A DNA stretch of 64,000 nt from Bacteroidales bacterium (GTDB taxonomy: Bacteria > Bacteroidota > Bacteroidia > Bacteroidales > BM520). The notes under the pieces were generated by a model. It did no database searches. It had not been told where the DNA came from and worked only from the letters and a program-made list of their open reading frames with translations. A program made the position numbers and the translations under genes. Positions 55,120 to 64,000 of the stretch are shown one piece after another (positions within the stretch are counted from its first letter, which is position 1; each line of letters opens with the position of its first letter). The stretch spans positions 1-64,000 of the forward strand of contig JAEEQW010000001.1 in the NCBI GenBank assembly GCA_016285515.1, in the 5' to 3' direction.

Positions 55120-56171
55120 TATTGATTGTCTCTGAATGAATCCCAGCCCTGAGCCTTGATTTGTATGGCCTTGGAGTCCTTAGTGATAAGGTATAGTGCT
55201 GAAGGATTGTCGGTGATATGCCCTATGAATGAAATCTGAGGTATTTCTTTGAGTTTCTCGTAGTCATCCTGTTTGATGGTGAAAAGCAGTTCATAGTCTT
55301 CACCCCCGTTCATCGCGGCAGTGACCGGACTTATTTTGAACTCGTCGGCAGTGAGCATTGTCTGCGGGTCAATAGGGATTTTGTCTTCATAGATGTTACA
55401 GCCTTTGTTTGATTCCTTGCAGATGTGATGAAGTTCCGATGCAAGTCCGTCTGAGATGTCAATCATGGAGGTCGGGACGATGTCTTTTGCACGCAATATG
55501 TCAATAATGTCGAAGCGGGCTTCAGGTTTTAGAAAACGCTGGATAACATATTCGTAGCCTGTGAGGTCGGGTTGGAAATTGGGATTTGCCGCCCATGTTT
55601 TCTTTTCTCTTTCGAGGACAAGCAGACCCATATATGATGCGCCTAAATTGCCGGAAACGCATATCAGGTCATTGAAGCGGGCACCGCTACGGTATGCGAT
55701 CTGATTGAGATTGGCTTCTCCAATCACGGTTACAGATATGCACAGCCCGCTAAGACTTGAGGTGGTGTCACCCCCTACAAGGTCAACTCCATAGTTTTTG
55801 CACGCCAATGCCATGCCATTGTAGATTTCTTGTATTGCCTCAATGCTATATCGACTTGATATTGCGATACTTACTACAATCTGTTTGGGCTTGCCGTTCA
55901 TGGCGTACACATCCGAAAAATTGACTACCGCCGCCTTGTATCCCAAATGCCGGAGTGGAGTATATGACATGTCGAAATGAGTCCCTTCAATCAGCATGTC
56001 TGTTGAAATCAGAATTTTCTTGTTGGGGTACGACAATACGGCGCAGTCATCCCCAATTCCCTTTATTGTGGATGTGTTTGTTATTTTGAATGATTCTGTG
56101 ATTTTGTCAATCAGTTTGAACTCACCGATAGAACTAATCTCTGTTTTAGTCTCCTTATCCTCAAACATCAT
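55119..56171 (-). CDS. thiL: Thiamine-monophosphate kinase
   Basis: The start is placed at the tandem ATG at 56166-56171, as a TACCTTTG promoter box lies only about 30 bases upstream. The 350-residue enzyme has 'IKGIGDDCAVL', DVYAMNGKPKQIVV, LVGGDTTSS, SGNLGASYMGL and 'MIDISDGLASELHHI', then GGEDYELLFT. It makes thiamine diphosphate. It overlaps the uvrC start by one base. Confidence 0.95.
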   Translation of the reverse strand: MMFEDKETKTEISSIGEFKLIDKITESFKITNTSTIKGIGDDCAVLSYPNKKILISTDMLIEGTHFDMSYTPLRHLGYKAAVVNFSDVYAMNGKPKQIVVSIAISSRYSIEAIQEIYNGMALACKNYGVDLVGGDTTSSLSGLCISVTVIGEANLNQIAYRSGARFNDLICVSGNLGASYMGLLVLEREKKTWAANPNFQPDLTGYEYVIQRFLKPEARFDIIDILRAKDIVPTSMIDISDGLASELHHICKESNKGCNIYEDKIPIDPQTMLTADEFKISPVTAAMNGGEDYELLFTIKQDDYEKLKEIPQISFIGHITDNPSALYLITKDSKAIQIKAQGWDSFRDNQ

Positions 56172-56376
56172 TTTTGTTGATTTTTTTCTTTGCAAAGGTA
56201 GAAAAAATAACGATATTATTTGAATTTTTGTTTATCTTAGCGGATTGTTCATTCTTTGGAAAAACTGATGAAAAGTATTGGAAAAAAGATAGATGTTTGG
56301 TGCATTTATATTGCTGATGCTTAGGTGGATTCGATTATTGGACTAATATAGGACGTCGATTAATATTTGTATGATT

Positions 56377-58656
56377 ATGAAAAGGATATGGTTATTCATC
56401 GTGAGTTTTGTCCTGGCTTTCAGTGGATATGGTCAGACGGTGGGTTTGGTTCTCAGCGGAGGCGGCGCCAAAGGAATGGCACATATTGGAGTCATCAAAG
56501 CTCTTGAAGAATATGACATACCGATTGATTATGTGGCCGGCACTTCAGCTGGTGCCATCGTAGGGGCATTGTATGCTTCCGGCTATACCGTTGATGAGAT
56601 GATCTCGATATTCGAATCCGGCGTCATGGAGAAATATCTCAAATCGAAGGCGACGTACAATTCCGGATATCTCACCAAGGAGCTTCCAGATGATGCCGCA
56701 TGGTTTAATTTCAAATTTGACATAGATAGCGTTTTTTCATTCGATATTATCCGTCCGAGCCTAATGCTTTCCAATGACATCGATTTCGGCATGCTGCAGT
56801 TTTTTGCTCAGGCAACGACTGTCTGTGGCGGCGATTTCGACAGCCTTATGATTCCTTTCAGATGTGTTGCCTCCTCGGTTAACGACAATAAAGCCTACAT
56901 ATTTCGCGAAGGCAAATTGGAAACGGCTGTCCGTGCTTCAATGTCGTTTCCGTTTGTTTTTGCACCGGTGCGGTACGAGGATAAGGTCTTGCTTGACGGC
57001 GGAATGTATGATAACTTCCCGGTAGGTGTGCTGAATGATGACTTCAAGCCGGATATTATCATCGGAAGCAATGTGTCTTCCAACTTCGCGCCAGCCACGG
57101 AAGATGACATCATCTCCGTAGTGGAGAACGTGTTTATGGTTAATGTTGACAGATCTTTGCCTAATGACGGAGTTCTTATAAATCCCAATGTGCGTGATGT
57201 GGGCCTACTTGATTTCAGTAATGTCGGGAGGATTGCCGACAGCGGCTATTGGGCATGTCTTGAACAGATTCCTGCCATTCTTGACAAGGTGAACAGAAAA
57301 GTCACTGCTGAAGAGCGCCAGGAAAAACGTAATGAGTTCAATTACAAGAAACCGCCTCTGTTTTTCGATCAGGTTGTGGCCGATAACCTTGACTATTTGC
57401 AACGCGATTATGTTGAGGTTATGGTAAGCAGAAACCATAAGCTGCTTTCCGCCCGTGAAATTTTGGACAATTATTCGGTTCTTCTTACCGACGACATGAT
57501 TGACAAAGTCACCCCTGAGGCTGTATATAACACTTATACGGGATATTATGATCTTCATCTGAAAATTAAGAAAAACAAGACCTTTCAGGTGGGAGTCGGT
57601 GGCAATATGTCAATCGGTGGCCCGAGTGACGGATATATCGCCCTCACTGCAAGGGGTTTCACCAATTTTTCATGGAATGCAATTACAAAAGCCCATATTG
57701 GTACTTTTTATAAGGCTTTCGACATTGGCGTCCGCATCGACTATCCTTCCGCAAAACTCCTTTATGGATTATTCAATATAGGTATAAACAACAAAGATTA
57801 TCGGGGAACTTCCTTTAATCTCTACAACAATAAAAATGCAAATTATATCATTCAGGATGAATTCCATGTGCTGATGCAGACTGGCATATCCATTGACCAG
57901 CGTTCCGACGTCTCCCTTACCGGCGGCTATTTCAGCACCACTGATGATTATTACAATACAGTGGCATTTTCAAGTGAAGACAAATCTGACGAAGATTATT
58001 TCAGCGCAGGAATTATCGGAGCAAAACTGCTTAACAACACGCTGAATGACAGATTCTTCCCTACGGAGGGCAGGAAGATTTCACTTCAGTTTAATGCTAT
58101 TATTGGTCAGGAGACATATAGAGCCGGGACGACATCACTTTACAATTCGTTTGACAAGCAAAAACGCGACTGGCTGAGGCTGAAGGTTTCGTATGATGAA
58201 TATTATAAATTTTCCAACCTGTTCACTTTGGCTGCCAAAGTGCAGGGCGAAATGTCTGACCAGCAATTATGGGTCAATTATCAGACGTCAATTCTTCATG
58301 CAAGTGCCTTTGAACCTTTCGATGATGCCAAACTGAGGTTTATGGAAGAAAATCGTGCCTACAATTATCTTGCTGCCGGTGTGAAAGTGATATTCTCGCT
58401 TCCGATGAATTTGATGATTGAGGGCGGCGGATATATCTTTTCACCATTTTTCAATATCACTGAAGGACCTGATCAGACAGTTTATTTCGGACCTTTCTTC
58501 ACCAGATTCAGTGCCATGGCAAATGCGAGAATAGTATTAAAGAATAATACTGCACCTATTAGTCTGAATTTCAGTATATATGACAATAGAACCGCACCTT
58601 TTGCCATTACTTTCAACATAGGATATATCCTATTCAACAAATATGCTCTTGATTAG
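56377..58656 (+). CDS. Patatin-like phospholipase fused to an Omp85-type beta-barrel
   Basis: The second ATG (56377) gives a good signal peptide (MKRIWLFIVSFVLAFSGYGQ); the first at 56371 is possible. Residues 20-310 are a patatin domain: oxyanion hole SGGGAKGMAHIG, nucleophile Ser in GTSAG and Asp in LLDGGMYDN. A POTRA-like domain follows (about 330-400), then a 16-strand-type barrel to the terminal aromatic-rich strand. This matches the PlpD-type (type Vd) architecture. The enzyme acts on phospholipids at or outside the outer membrane. Confidence 0.93.
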   Translation: MKRIWLFIVSFVLAFSGYGQTVGLVLSGGGAKGMAHIGVIKALEEYDIPIDYVAGTSAGAIVGALYASGYTVDEMISIFESGVMEKYLKSKATYNSGYLTKELPDDAAWFNFKFDIDSVFSFDIIRPSLMLSNDIDFGMLQFFAQATTVCGGDFDSLMIPFRCVASSVNDNKAYIFREGKLETAVRASMSFPFVFAPVRYEDKVLLDGGMYDNFPVGVLNDDFKPDIIIGSNVSSNFAPATEDDIISVVENVFMVNVDRSLPNDGVLINPNVRDVGLLDFSNVGRIADSGYWACLEQIPAILDKVNRKVTAEERQEKRNEFNYKKPPLFFDQVVADNLDYLQRDYVEVMVSRNHKLLSAREILDNYSVLLTDDMIDKVTPEAVYNTYTGYYDLHLKIKKNKTFQVGVGGNMSIGGPSDGYIALTARGFTNFSWNAITKAHIGTFYKAFDIGVRIDYPSAKLLYGLFNIGINNKDYRGTSFNLYNNKNANYIIQDEFHVLMQTGISIDQRSDVSLTGGYFSTTDDYYNTVAFSSEDKSDEDYFSAGIIGAKLLNNTLNDRFFPTEGRKISLQFNAIIGQETYRAGTTSLYNSFDKQKRDWLRLKVSYDEYYKFSNLFTLAAKVQGEMSDQQLWVNYQTSILHASAFEPFDDAKLRFMEENRAYNYLAAGVKVIFSLPMNLMIEGGGYIFSPFFNITEGPDQTVYFGPFFTRFSAMANARIVLKNNTAPISLNFSIYDNRTAPFAITFNIGYILFNKYALD

Positions 58657-58706
58657 TGAGTATATTTTATTTTGGTTAAGTTTGACTTCTATTCTGAAAA
58701 AAACTG

Positions 58707-58714
58707 TATATTTG
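58707..58714 (+). promoter_or_regulatory. -7 promoter box of the DUF349 gene
   Basis: TATATTTG with TTTG at 58681-58684. The leader to the ATG at 58807 is about 85 bases, without an evident structure. Confidence 0.55.
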
Positions 58715-58806
58715 CAGATTATTTGAAAATTTTTAACTATTGCTTTCGTTACATGTCAAAGTGTATCGAAACTATTCTAATCTGTAATCTTTAAAACAGA
58801 AAAACT

Positions 58807-60744
58807 ATGAACGAGAATGAACTTTCACCTGTAGAAAATCAGGAACTCACCGCATCTCCTGCACAGGATGGTGCCGAACAAAATGTAATAGAATCTCAGG
58901 TATCAGTAACTGAACCTGTAGCAGCAGAAGAATATGCTGCTGAAGAGGAAAAAGTTGCCGATGAAACACAAATTGCTGAAAATGAGCAATTCGTTAATGA
59001 AATCGAATTGATTGACTGTACGGCTCTTTCAAGAGATGAGCTGATAGAGAAACTTTCGGAATTACTTCAGAATGACGACATTGAAGCTATCAAGGCCAAT
59101 GTTGCTGCCATCAAAGTTGCTTTTCATGAGAAAACAAGAGAAGAGAGAAAAGAAACTGCAATTGATGAGACTTCTGAACCAAGTGAGGATGAAGAAAAAA
59201 CGGCAGCTCCGGAAGACGCAGACCCATTGGAGAAAAAATTCAATGAGGTCTTCAATATTTATCGCCAGAAACGTGCTAAATATCTCGAACAACTTGAGGA
59301 ACAGAAGAAAGTTAATCTCGTTGAAAAACAACAGATACTTGAACAGATGAAGGAACTCGTCAACTCAGACGAAACCCTGAAGACGACTTATGACCAGTTC
59401 AGGTCATTGCAGGAAAAATGGAAAAGCATTGGTATTGTTCCTAAAAATGAAGCCAACAACCTTTGGCAGAATTACCATTTCCTCGTAGAGAAATTCTTTG
59501 ATAAGGTTAGAATCAACAGAGAGTTACGTGATCTCGACTATCAGAAGAACCTCGAAGCTAAAATAGCCCTCTGCGAAAAAACAGAAGAACTGCTTATCGA
59601 AAAATCAACCAAGAAGGCTTTTACAAAATTACAGGAATATCGTGAGGAATGGAAACAGATTGGCCCTGTACCTTCAGACAAGAGAGACGAACTTTGGGAG
59701 AGATTCAAGACGGCTGCCGATAAGATAAACGCTCAACGCAAAGAACAATATCAGGCCATCAAGGAACAGCAAGACAACAACTATGCTGCAAAACTCGCTC
59801 TTGTTGAACAATCTGAGAAACTGCTTGAAACAACTCCTACCACATTGGCTGAATGGCAGTCGGTAAGCGACCAGCTCAACGAAATATTCAAAATGTGGAA
59901 GACCATAGGCCCTGCTGCCAAAGTTCAGAATGATGAAATATGGAACAAGTTCAAACCTATGCTTGACAGTTTCTTTGCCCAAAAGAAAGAATATTTCGAT
60001 CAGCTGAAGAGTCAGCTTCAGAACAACTATAACATGAAACTTGACCTTTGCACTCAGGCTGAAGCCGTCAAGGATAGTGATGATTGGGCTGCTGCAACAC
60101 AGACACTCATCAACCTCCAGAAAGAATGGAAGACCATAGGCCCAACACCTAAGAAACAGTCGGAAAAGATATGGAAACGCTTCAGAGCAGCCTGCGATGA
60201 ATTCTTTGAAAGAAAGGAAAAATTCTATTCCAGCATCAATGAAGTCAATGAGGAGAACTTGAAAAAGAAACAGGCACTCATAGAAGAAATCAAGAACTTT
60301 ACGATTGATGAATCCAATGTCCAGGAAAGCCTTTCAGAATTGAAGAAACTTCAAAGACAATGGATGGAAATCGGCCATGTTCCTAAGAAAGACAAAGATG
60401 CTATCCAGCAGGAATACCGTAATGCGATCAATGAAAAATTTGACAAACTGAAAAGTATAGGTGCTGATATTGCCAACTATAATTTCAGGACGAAAATTGA
60501 ACAGTATAAGGAAAACCCTAACGGTAGCCAGCTTATCAATAAAGAACGCAACTCCTTGATTAACAGGATTCAGACAATGAAAGAGGATGTTGCCCTTTGG
60601 GAAAATAACATTGGTTTCCTCTCAAACTCCAAGAACTCCACCATACTGAAGGATGAGTTCGAAAAGAAGATCGAGAAGACGAAACAGGAAATAGCTCTTT
60701 TGGAAGCTAAAGTTAAATATCTTGATGAAGGCGGAAACCAATAA
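58807..60744 (+). CDS. DUF349 repeat protein
   Basis: The 645-residue coiled-coil protein has an acidic, Glu/Ala-rich N-terminus (about 1-140). Five DUF349 repeats of about 70 residues follow, each with a 'W-K-x-I-G-P-x-P-K-x-x-x-x-x-x-W-x-R-F' signature (for example 'EEWKQIGPVPSDKRDELWERF' and 'KEWKTIGPTPKKQSEKIWKRF'). The last repeat is degenerate (RQWMEIGHVPKKDKD). DUF349 proteins are widespread in Bacteroidota, with no firmly known function. Cytoplasmic by absence of a signal peptide. Confidence 0.92.
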   Translation: MNENELSPVENQELTASPAQDGAEQNVIESQVSVTEPVAAEEYAAEEEKVADETQIAENEQFVNEIELIDCTALSRDELIEKLSELLQNDDIEAIKANVAAIKVAFHEKTREERKETAIDETSEPSEDEEKTAAPEDADPLEKKFNEVFNIYRQKRAKYLEQLEEQKKVNLVEKQQILEQMKELVNSDETLKTTYDQFRSLQEKWKSIGIVPKNEANNLWQNYHFLVEKFFDKVRINRELRDLDYQKNLEAKIALCEKTEELLIEKSTKKAFTKLQEYREEWKQIGPVPSDKRDELWERFKTAADKINAQRKEQYQAIKEQQDNNYAAKLALVEQSEKLLETTPTTLAEWQSVSDQLNEIFKMWKTIGPAAKVQNDEIWNKFKPMLDSFFAQKKEYFDQLKSQLQNNYNMKLDLCTQAEAVKDSDDWAAATQTLINLQKEWKTIGPTPKKQSEKIWKRFRAACDEFFERKEKFYSSINEVNEENLKKKQALIEEIKNFTIDESNVQESLSELKKLQRQWMEIGHVPKKDKDAIQQEYRNAINEKFDKLKSIGADIANYNFRTKIEQYKENPNGSQLINKERNSLINRIQTMKEDVALWENNIGFLSNSKNSTILKDEFEKKIEKTKQEIALLEAKVKYLDEGGNQ

Positions 60745-62779
60745 GATATATTGTGCTTTTTTTGTAATTGTTTTGTTACACCTGGGATCTCCTTTGAAAT
60801 CTCAGGTGTTTCAAAATGATACCATTCGGTTGTGTCATGCTGACAGCGTTCTTCTGGAAGCAGGTGGCGGCTATGGGTCCTACCTATGGAATACTGCCGA
60901 AACCACATCGTCCATATATGCGAAATACAGCGGTCTGTTTCAAGTTGAGGTTAATTCAGGTCAGGGGAATGTGATACGTGATTCCGTGTATGTGAGTCTT
61001 GGTCGGCCAGAACTGGCATTTCACGATACCTTGGCTTGCTTTGGCTCTGATTTGGAATTATATCTCGAACATACTGAACCGGTAACACTTGTAGGTTATT
61101 ATCCATTTACCAGTGATTCCTATTTTGCTTCTGCCAATGAATTTGTGGATTACAGCGGTTATGGCAATACTGTCAATATGTATCCTTCAACAGTAAGGTT
61201 TATGAATGGCCGTGAGAGCGGTACCGATGCGGTACAGATGCGAAATTCCTCGTTTTTTATATATGGTAACGACACCAATTACTTCTCAAGAGTGTTTACA
61301 ATTCACTGCTGGCTCTGCCCTGATTCCGCATACGGAACAAATGGTGGCTCTGACAGCACTTATTACATATTCAATCATTGGGAGTCCTTTACCAAGGATA
61401 ATGCAAAAAGTTCGTTTGCATTGGTTGTCAACAATAAAGGTCAACTATCGTTCATGACATCCAACGGCATTGATATGCAGTCATTTACTGTAACCGATTC
61501 CCTTTACTATCTGGAATGTTCCAAATGGACAATGGTAGATGTCGTCTGTTCAATGAACAAACTGATGATTTTTATTGATACTCAAAAAGTTGTTGATGAC
61601 CCCATACATGTGTTTCCGCAAAAACTTGAATCCAAAATAAATCTTTATCATGTTGGCAGTTCGCCGGCTCCTTCATACAATCATAACTATAGCGGTGGAA
61701 TTGCTGATTTACGACTGTATATCAGCGACTTGACCGATTCAGAGTTATATAATCTGTTTACAATCAACAGAACATATAATTACGAATATGACTGGAGCAG
61801 AGAGAATGTTCCACTTGATGAATACGATAGGGTGATTATCGTTAATCCGACTGATTCCATAGGTGGATATTACAAGGTGGATGTATCGGATGAGATGGGT
61901 GTATGGCATGACGAAAGATGCCCTGATTCAGTATTTGTAAGAGCTTATCCGGAGATTGTAGTTGAAATGAATCAGATAAGCATTGGCTGTCCCGGAACCA
62001 GTGAAGGAGGTTTTATAGTCAATGTTAGTGGTGGTGTGCCAAAATCCGACTCATCAAATGTCTCCACAAAATATGATATCACATGGCCCAGAGGATATCC
62101 TCATGTCGATTCCCTCGGATGGGTGTCGCATCTTCCTGAAGGAACTTTCACTGTAACGGTAACCGATTCAGTAGGGTGTGAATTATCACAGACTATTGAC
62201 ATAGAAGTGCATCCCGCTATCAATGACTCCATATCAGTCGAGCCGTCAGTTATTTACCGTCAGAAACCGCAGGCCAAATTCAAAGTCAGTTTCAATTCGG
62301 AGTGTTACATTGACAGTTATTATTGGAATTTGGGCGATGGTACGATTTCCACGGAACCTGAAGTGGAACATAATTATGGCAATATACCTGATGATGTCAG
62401 TTCTTTTGTCATTGTGAGCGTTCTGACCGATGAATACGGGTGCGTTGATTCTGCTACCTACACACTTGAGGTCAAGGAGGCAGAACTTGTCATCCCTAAT
62501 GTTTTCACACCTAATGGAGATGGAGTGAATGAAACCTTTAAAGTTACAGTTGCCGATGACGAAGGCATCATGCTTTCAGATATTTTTGAGAGCAATTCTC
62601 TTACTGTATATAACCGTCAAGGCAGGATAGTATATCAGAAACAGAACTATGAATCGGAAGAGTTTGACGGCAAAGGACTTTCCGACGGTGTGTATTTCTA
62701 TGTGCTGATTTGCAAAGGCCAGATAAAAACCGAGACATACAGAGGCTACGTGCATATTTTCACTGGAACACAGGAATAG
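60725..62779 (+). CDS. Secreted LamG-like protein with type B (gliding-motility type) sorting domain
   Basis: The ATG at 60725 overlaps the DUF349 stop by 20 bases. The 684-residue product has a signal peptide (about 7-27) and an Ig-like start with 'GSYLWNTAETTSSIYAKYSGLFQVEV'. A LamG/concanavalin-type domain (about 115-345), a PKD domain ('YYWNLGDGTISTEPEVEHNYG') and a type B C-terminal domain ('IPNVFTPNGDGVNETFKV...VYNRQGRIVYQKQNY...SDGVYFYVLICKG') follow. It is a surface-exposed adhesin-like cargo of the type IX system. Confidence 0.9.
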   Translation: MKAETNKIYCAFFVIVLLHLGSPLKSQVFQNDTIRLCHADSVLLEAGGGYGSYLWNTAETTSSIYAKYSGLFQVEVNSGQGNVIRDSVYVSLGRPELAFHDTLACFGSDLELYLEHTEPVTLVGYYPFTSDSYFASANEFVDYSGYGNTVNMYPSTVRFMNGRESGTDAVQMRNSSFFIYGNDTNYFSRVFTIHCWLCPDSAYGTNGGSDSTYYIFNHWESFTKDNAKSSFALVVNNKGQLSFMTSNGIDMQSFTVTDSLYYLECSKWTMVDVVCSMNKLMIFIDTQKVVDDPIHVFPQKLESKINLYHVGSSPAPSYNHNYSGGIADLRLYISDLTDSELYNLFTINRTYNYEYDWSRENVPLDEYDRVIIVNPTDSIGGYYKVDVSDEMGVWHDERCPDSVFVRAYPEIVVEMNQISIGCPGTSEGGFIVNVSGGVPKSDSSNVSTKYDITWPRGYPHVDSLGWVSHLPEGTFTVTVTDSVGCELSQTIDIEVHPAINDSISVEPSVIYRQKPQAKFKVSFNSECYIDSYYWNLGDGTISTEPEVEHNYGNIPDDVSSFVIVSVLTDEYGCVDSATYTLEVKEAELVIPNVFTPNGDGVNETFKVTVADDEGIMLSDIFESNSLTVYNRQGRIVYQKQNYESEEFDGKGLSDGVYFYVLICKGQIKTETYRGYVHIFTGTQE

Positions 62780-62825
62780 CATGTTTAAAAAAGAAATTTT
62801 TAATTCATAATTATTATTTAAATAT

Positions 62826-62833
62826 TATTTTTG
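62826..62833 (+). promoter_or_regulatory. -7 promoter box of the regulator/receptor pair
   Basis: TATTTTTG in an AT-rich stretch. The leader of about 95 bases to the ATG at 62932 shows no recognisable riboswitch. Confidence 0.5.
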
Positions 62834-62931
62834 CAGTTGTAAACAAAGACTTATACCAGAGATTCCGGCGGATGCCAAAATCGAAGCTAACAGTCTGAAA
62901 ATGAACTTAAATCTAATCCCAAGGTATTCTG

Positions 62932-63189
62932 ATGGAAAAGAGAATAGGAACAGTATTAATACAGATTGAGAATCGTGAAAACGTTGCACTGCTCAACGAT
63001 ATCATCTCCAGACATTCTCAAATCATTATCGGGCGGCAAGGTCTGCCACGAAGCAATGGTAAAAATATTATTTCCCTTATTTTAGAAGGTACTACGGATG
63101 AAATTGGTTCTCTTACAGGACAGCTCGGGCGTCTGCAAGGAATTGATGTCAAATCAGTATTACTAAAAAATAAGGAATATGAAATGTAA
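62932..63189 (+). CDS. ACT-like TM1266-family iron-only hydrogenase system regulator
   Basis: The 85-residue protein opens 'KRIGTVLIQIENRENVALLNDII' and has the 'GRQGLP' block and 'IISLILEGTTDEIGSLTGQLGRLQGIDVKSVLL'. This is the small ACT-like family linked to [FeFe] hydrogenase maturation genes. Those genes would be expected beyond the window. It overlaps the next gene by 11 bases. Confidence 0.85.
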   Translation: MEKRIGTVLIQIENRENVALLNDIISRHSQIIIGRQGLPRSNGKNIISLILEGTTDEIGSLTGQLGRLQGIDVKSVLLKNKEYEM

Positions 63190-64000
63190 ATTTATTTTTG
63201 CAACTTTAGGCCTTGCCATGTTGCTTGGCTTCAATTCAAACAAATCTTTCGCTCAGGTAAGAGCTGACAACTCCAATTACGTGCCTTCAAACGACACCAC
63301 AATTTCAAACGAGGAACCAATACGTCTCGGAGAAATTGAAATATCTAGTTCCAGAATAAACCGTAAACTCAAGGAAATTCCTGCATCCCTCAATGTGACA
63401 AACGCGCTTACGCTTCAGAAAAAATCAGACCTGTCACTTGCCTACATACTTAATTATGAACCGGGCGTGGCAATGGGCGGTGACGGCGTATGGTCAACAT
63501 ACGTCAATGTACGTGGTCTCGGTGAACAGCGTCTCGTCACTCTCGTTGATGGTGACAGGATTGAGACGGCTACTGACCTTACAGCGTCACTTAGTATGAT
63601 TGATGTCAATGATATTGACAGGGTTGAAATCATCAAGGGTGCACAGTCGGTACTTTATGGCACCGGTGCTATGGGCGGCATAGTCAACGTCATAACAAAA
63701 GACGGTCATTTTGCCGACAAGCCATACGTTTCAGGGAACGTGACTTCAGCTTATTCAACGGTGAATCATTACACTTCTAACAATATTTCAGTCAATACTG
63801 GAGCAAAAAAATGGTATTTCCGTCTGAGCGGTTCATACGGTAATGCCGGCAACATCATGACTCCTGAAGGTGAAATTCCCAATAGCCAGTTCACAACCAA
63901 TAACATAGCCGCTAAAGCTGGGTTCAACCCTTTTAAGAACCATGTGTTTAAAGTCCAGTTTCAGCGTAACTGGTCAACAAATGTGGGAATACCGGGTGGT
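63179..64000 (+). CDS. TonB-dependent outer-membrane receptor, N-terminal part
   Basis: The ATG at 63179-63181 opens a frame with no stop before the window edge (274 codons). A signal peptide (about 1-28, ending KSFAQ) is followed by a plug domain: 'LGEIEISSSRINRKLKEIPASLNVT', 'YVNVRGLGEQRLVTLVDGDRIE' and 'VEIIKGAQSVLYGTGAMGGIVNVITK'. The substrate cannot be told. Co-transcribed with the TM1266-type gene, so perhaps linked to metal or cofactor uptake. Confidence 0.92.
   Translation, partial: MKCKFIFATLGLAMLLGFNSNKSFAQVRADNSNYVPSNDTTISNEEPIRLGEIEISSSRINRKLKEIPASLNVTNALTLQKKSDLSLAYILNYEPGVAMGGDGVWSTYVNVRGLGEQRLVTLVDGDRIETATDLTASLSMIDVNDIDRVEIIKGAQSVLYGTGAMGGIVNVITKDGHFADKPYVSGNVTSAYSTVNHYTSNNISVNTGAKKWYFRLSGSYGNAGNIMTPEGEIPNSQFTTNNIAAKAGFNPFKNHVFKVQFQRNWSTNVGIPGG

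Noticed and set aside
62834-62931. A riboswitch before the TM1266/TonB-receptor pair
   Set aside because: No conserved core of cobalamin, TPP or other riboswitches was recognised, and no strong stems were found.
1-64000. tRNA or rRNA genes
   Set aside because: I found no cloverleaf with a typical T-loop (GGTTCGAATCC-like) or rRNA-like sequence while reading; a dedicated scan could still find one.

Overview
The window reads as a chromosomal segment of a Bacteroidales bacterium (phylum Bacteroidota). The evidence is promoters of the TAnnTTTG type, a type IX secretion translocon gene (sprA) in the order ruvA-sprA-gcvH, three secreted proteins with type IX secretion C-termini, a complete SUF iron-sulfur operon, and an RF2 gene (prfB) with an intact UGA-dependent +1 frameshift site. 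Coding density is high outside about 29.6-35 kb. I saw no tRNA, rRNA or CRISPR array.

Layout. 1-460: the end of an unknown gene and a decayed fragment. 476-15461: a long leader RNA, then a 13-gene operon. It encodes a secreted TPR-retropepsin protein, a J-domain-like TPR-type membrane protein, a coiled-coil membrane protein, an Hsp70, two small proteins, a kinase-like/AAA+ fusion, a Sel1 protein, a TerB-like protein, a small secreted protein, an M48 membrane protease, a membrane protein and a small lipoprotein. It looks like an envelope-linked proteostasis or stress (possibly defence) system that I cannot assign to a named one. 15.6-23.1 kb: a GC-rich DUF4143-type ATPase, a TPR protein, a GH29 fucosidase, a type IX secreted beta-helix protein, and the remnant of another ATPase beside two near-identical long hairpins. 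23.2-29.6 kb: a translationally coupled operon of transaldolase, sufB, sufC, sufD, sufS and a DUF4392 protein. 29.6-35 kb: repeat-rich accessory DNA. 35-44.3 kb: another ATPase, a nitroreductase, sufE, a SufT-like protein, dxs, a GH16 glucanase, then fumC, prfB, recX and a sirtuin on the minus strand. 44.4-64 kb: ruvA, sprA, gcvH, a TonB-like protein, uvrC and thiL (minus strand), a patatin/Omp85 protein, a DUF349 protein, a gliding-type secreted protein, a TM1266-family regulator and the start of a TonB-dependent receptor.

The most surprising feature is at about 30.3-31.6 kb. In the standard or bacterial code this stretch has no gene. One frame stays free of TAA and TAG for about 1.28 kb and carries about 31 in-frame TGA codons. 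Reading TGA as glycine gives a coherent beta-rich, tail-fibre-like or surface protein that uses TGG normally for tryptophan. That is the code of Absconditabacteria (SR1) and Gracilibacteria, translation table 25. The stretch is bracketed by a 13-base direct repeat, is followed by a sigma70-type promoter foreign to Bacteroidota, and appears to separate a Bacteroidales leader RNA from its secreted-protein gene. It is either a recent inter-phylum insertion or an assembly chimera.

Two more themes recur. Several DUF4143-type ATPase genes each have their own private repeats over the promoter, two of them with repeat starts 33 bases apart. Two diverged leader RNAs (about 0.6 and 30.1 kb) share a switch-like architecture in which an upstream arm can pair with the loop of a terminator-like hairpin.
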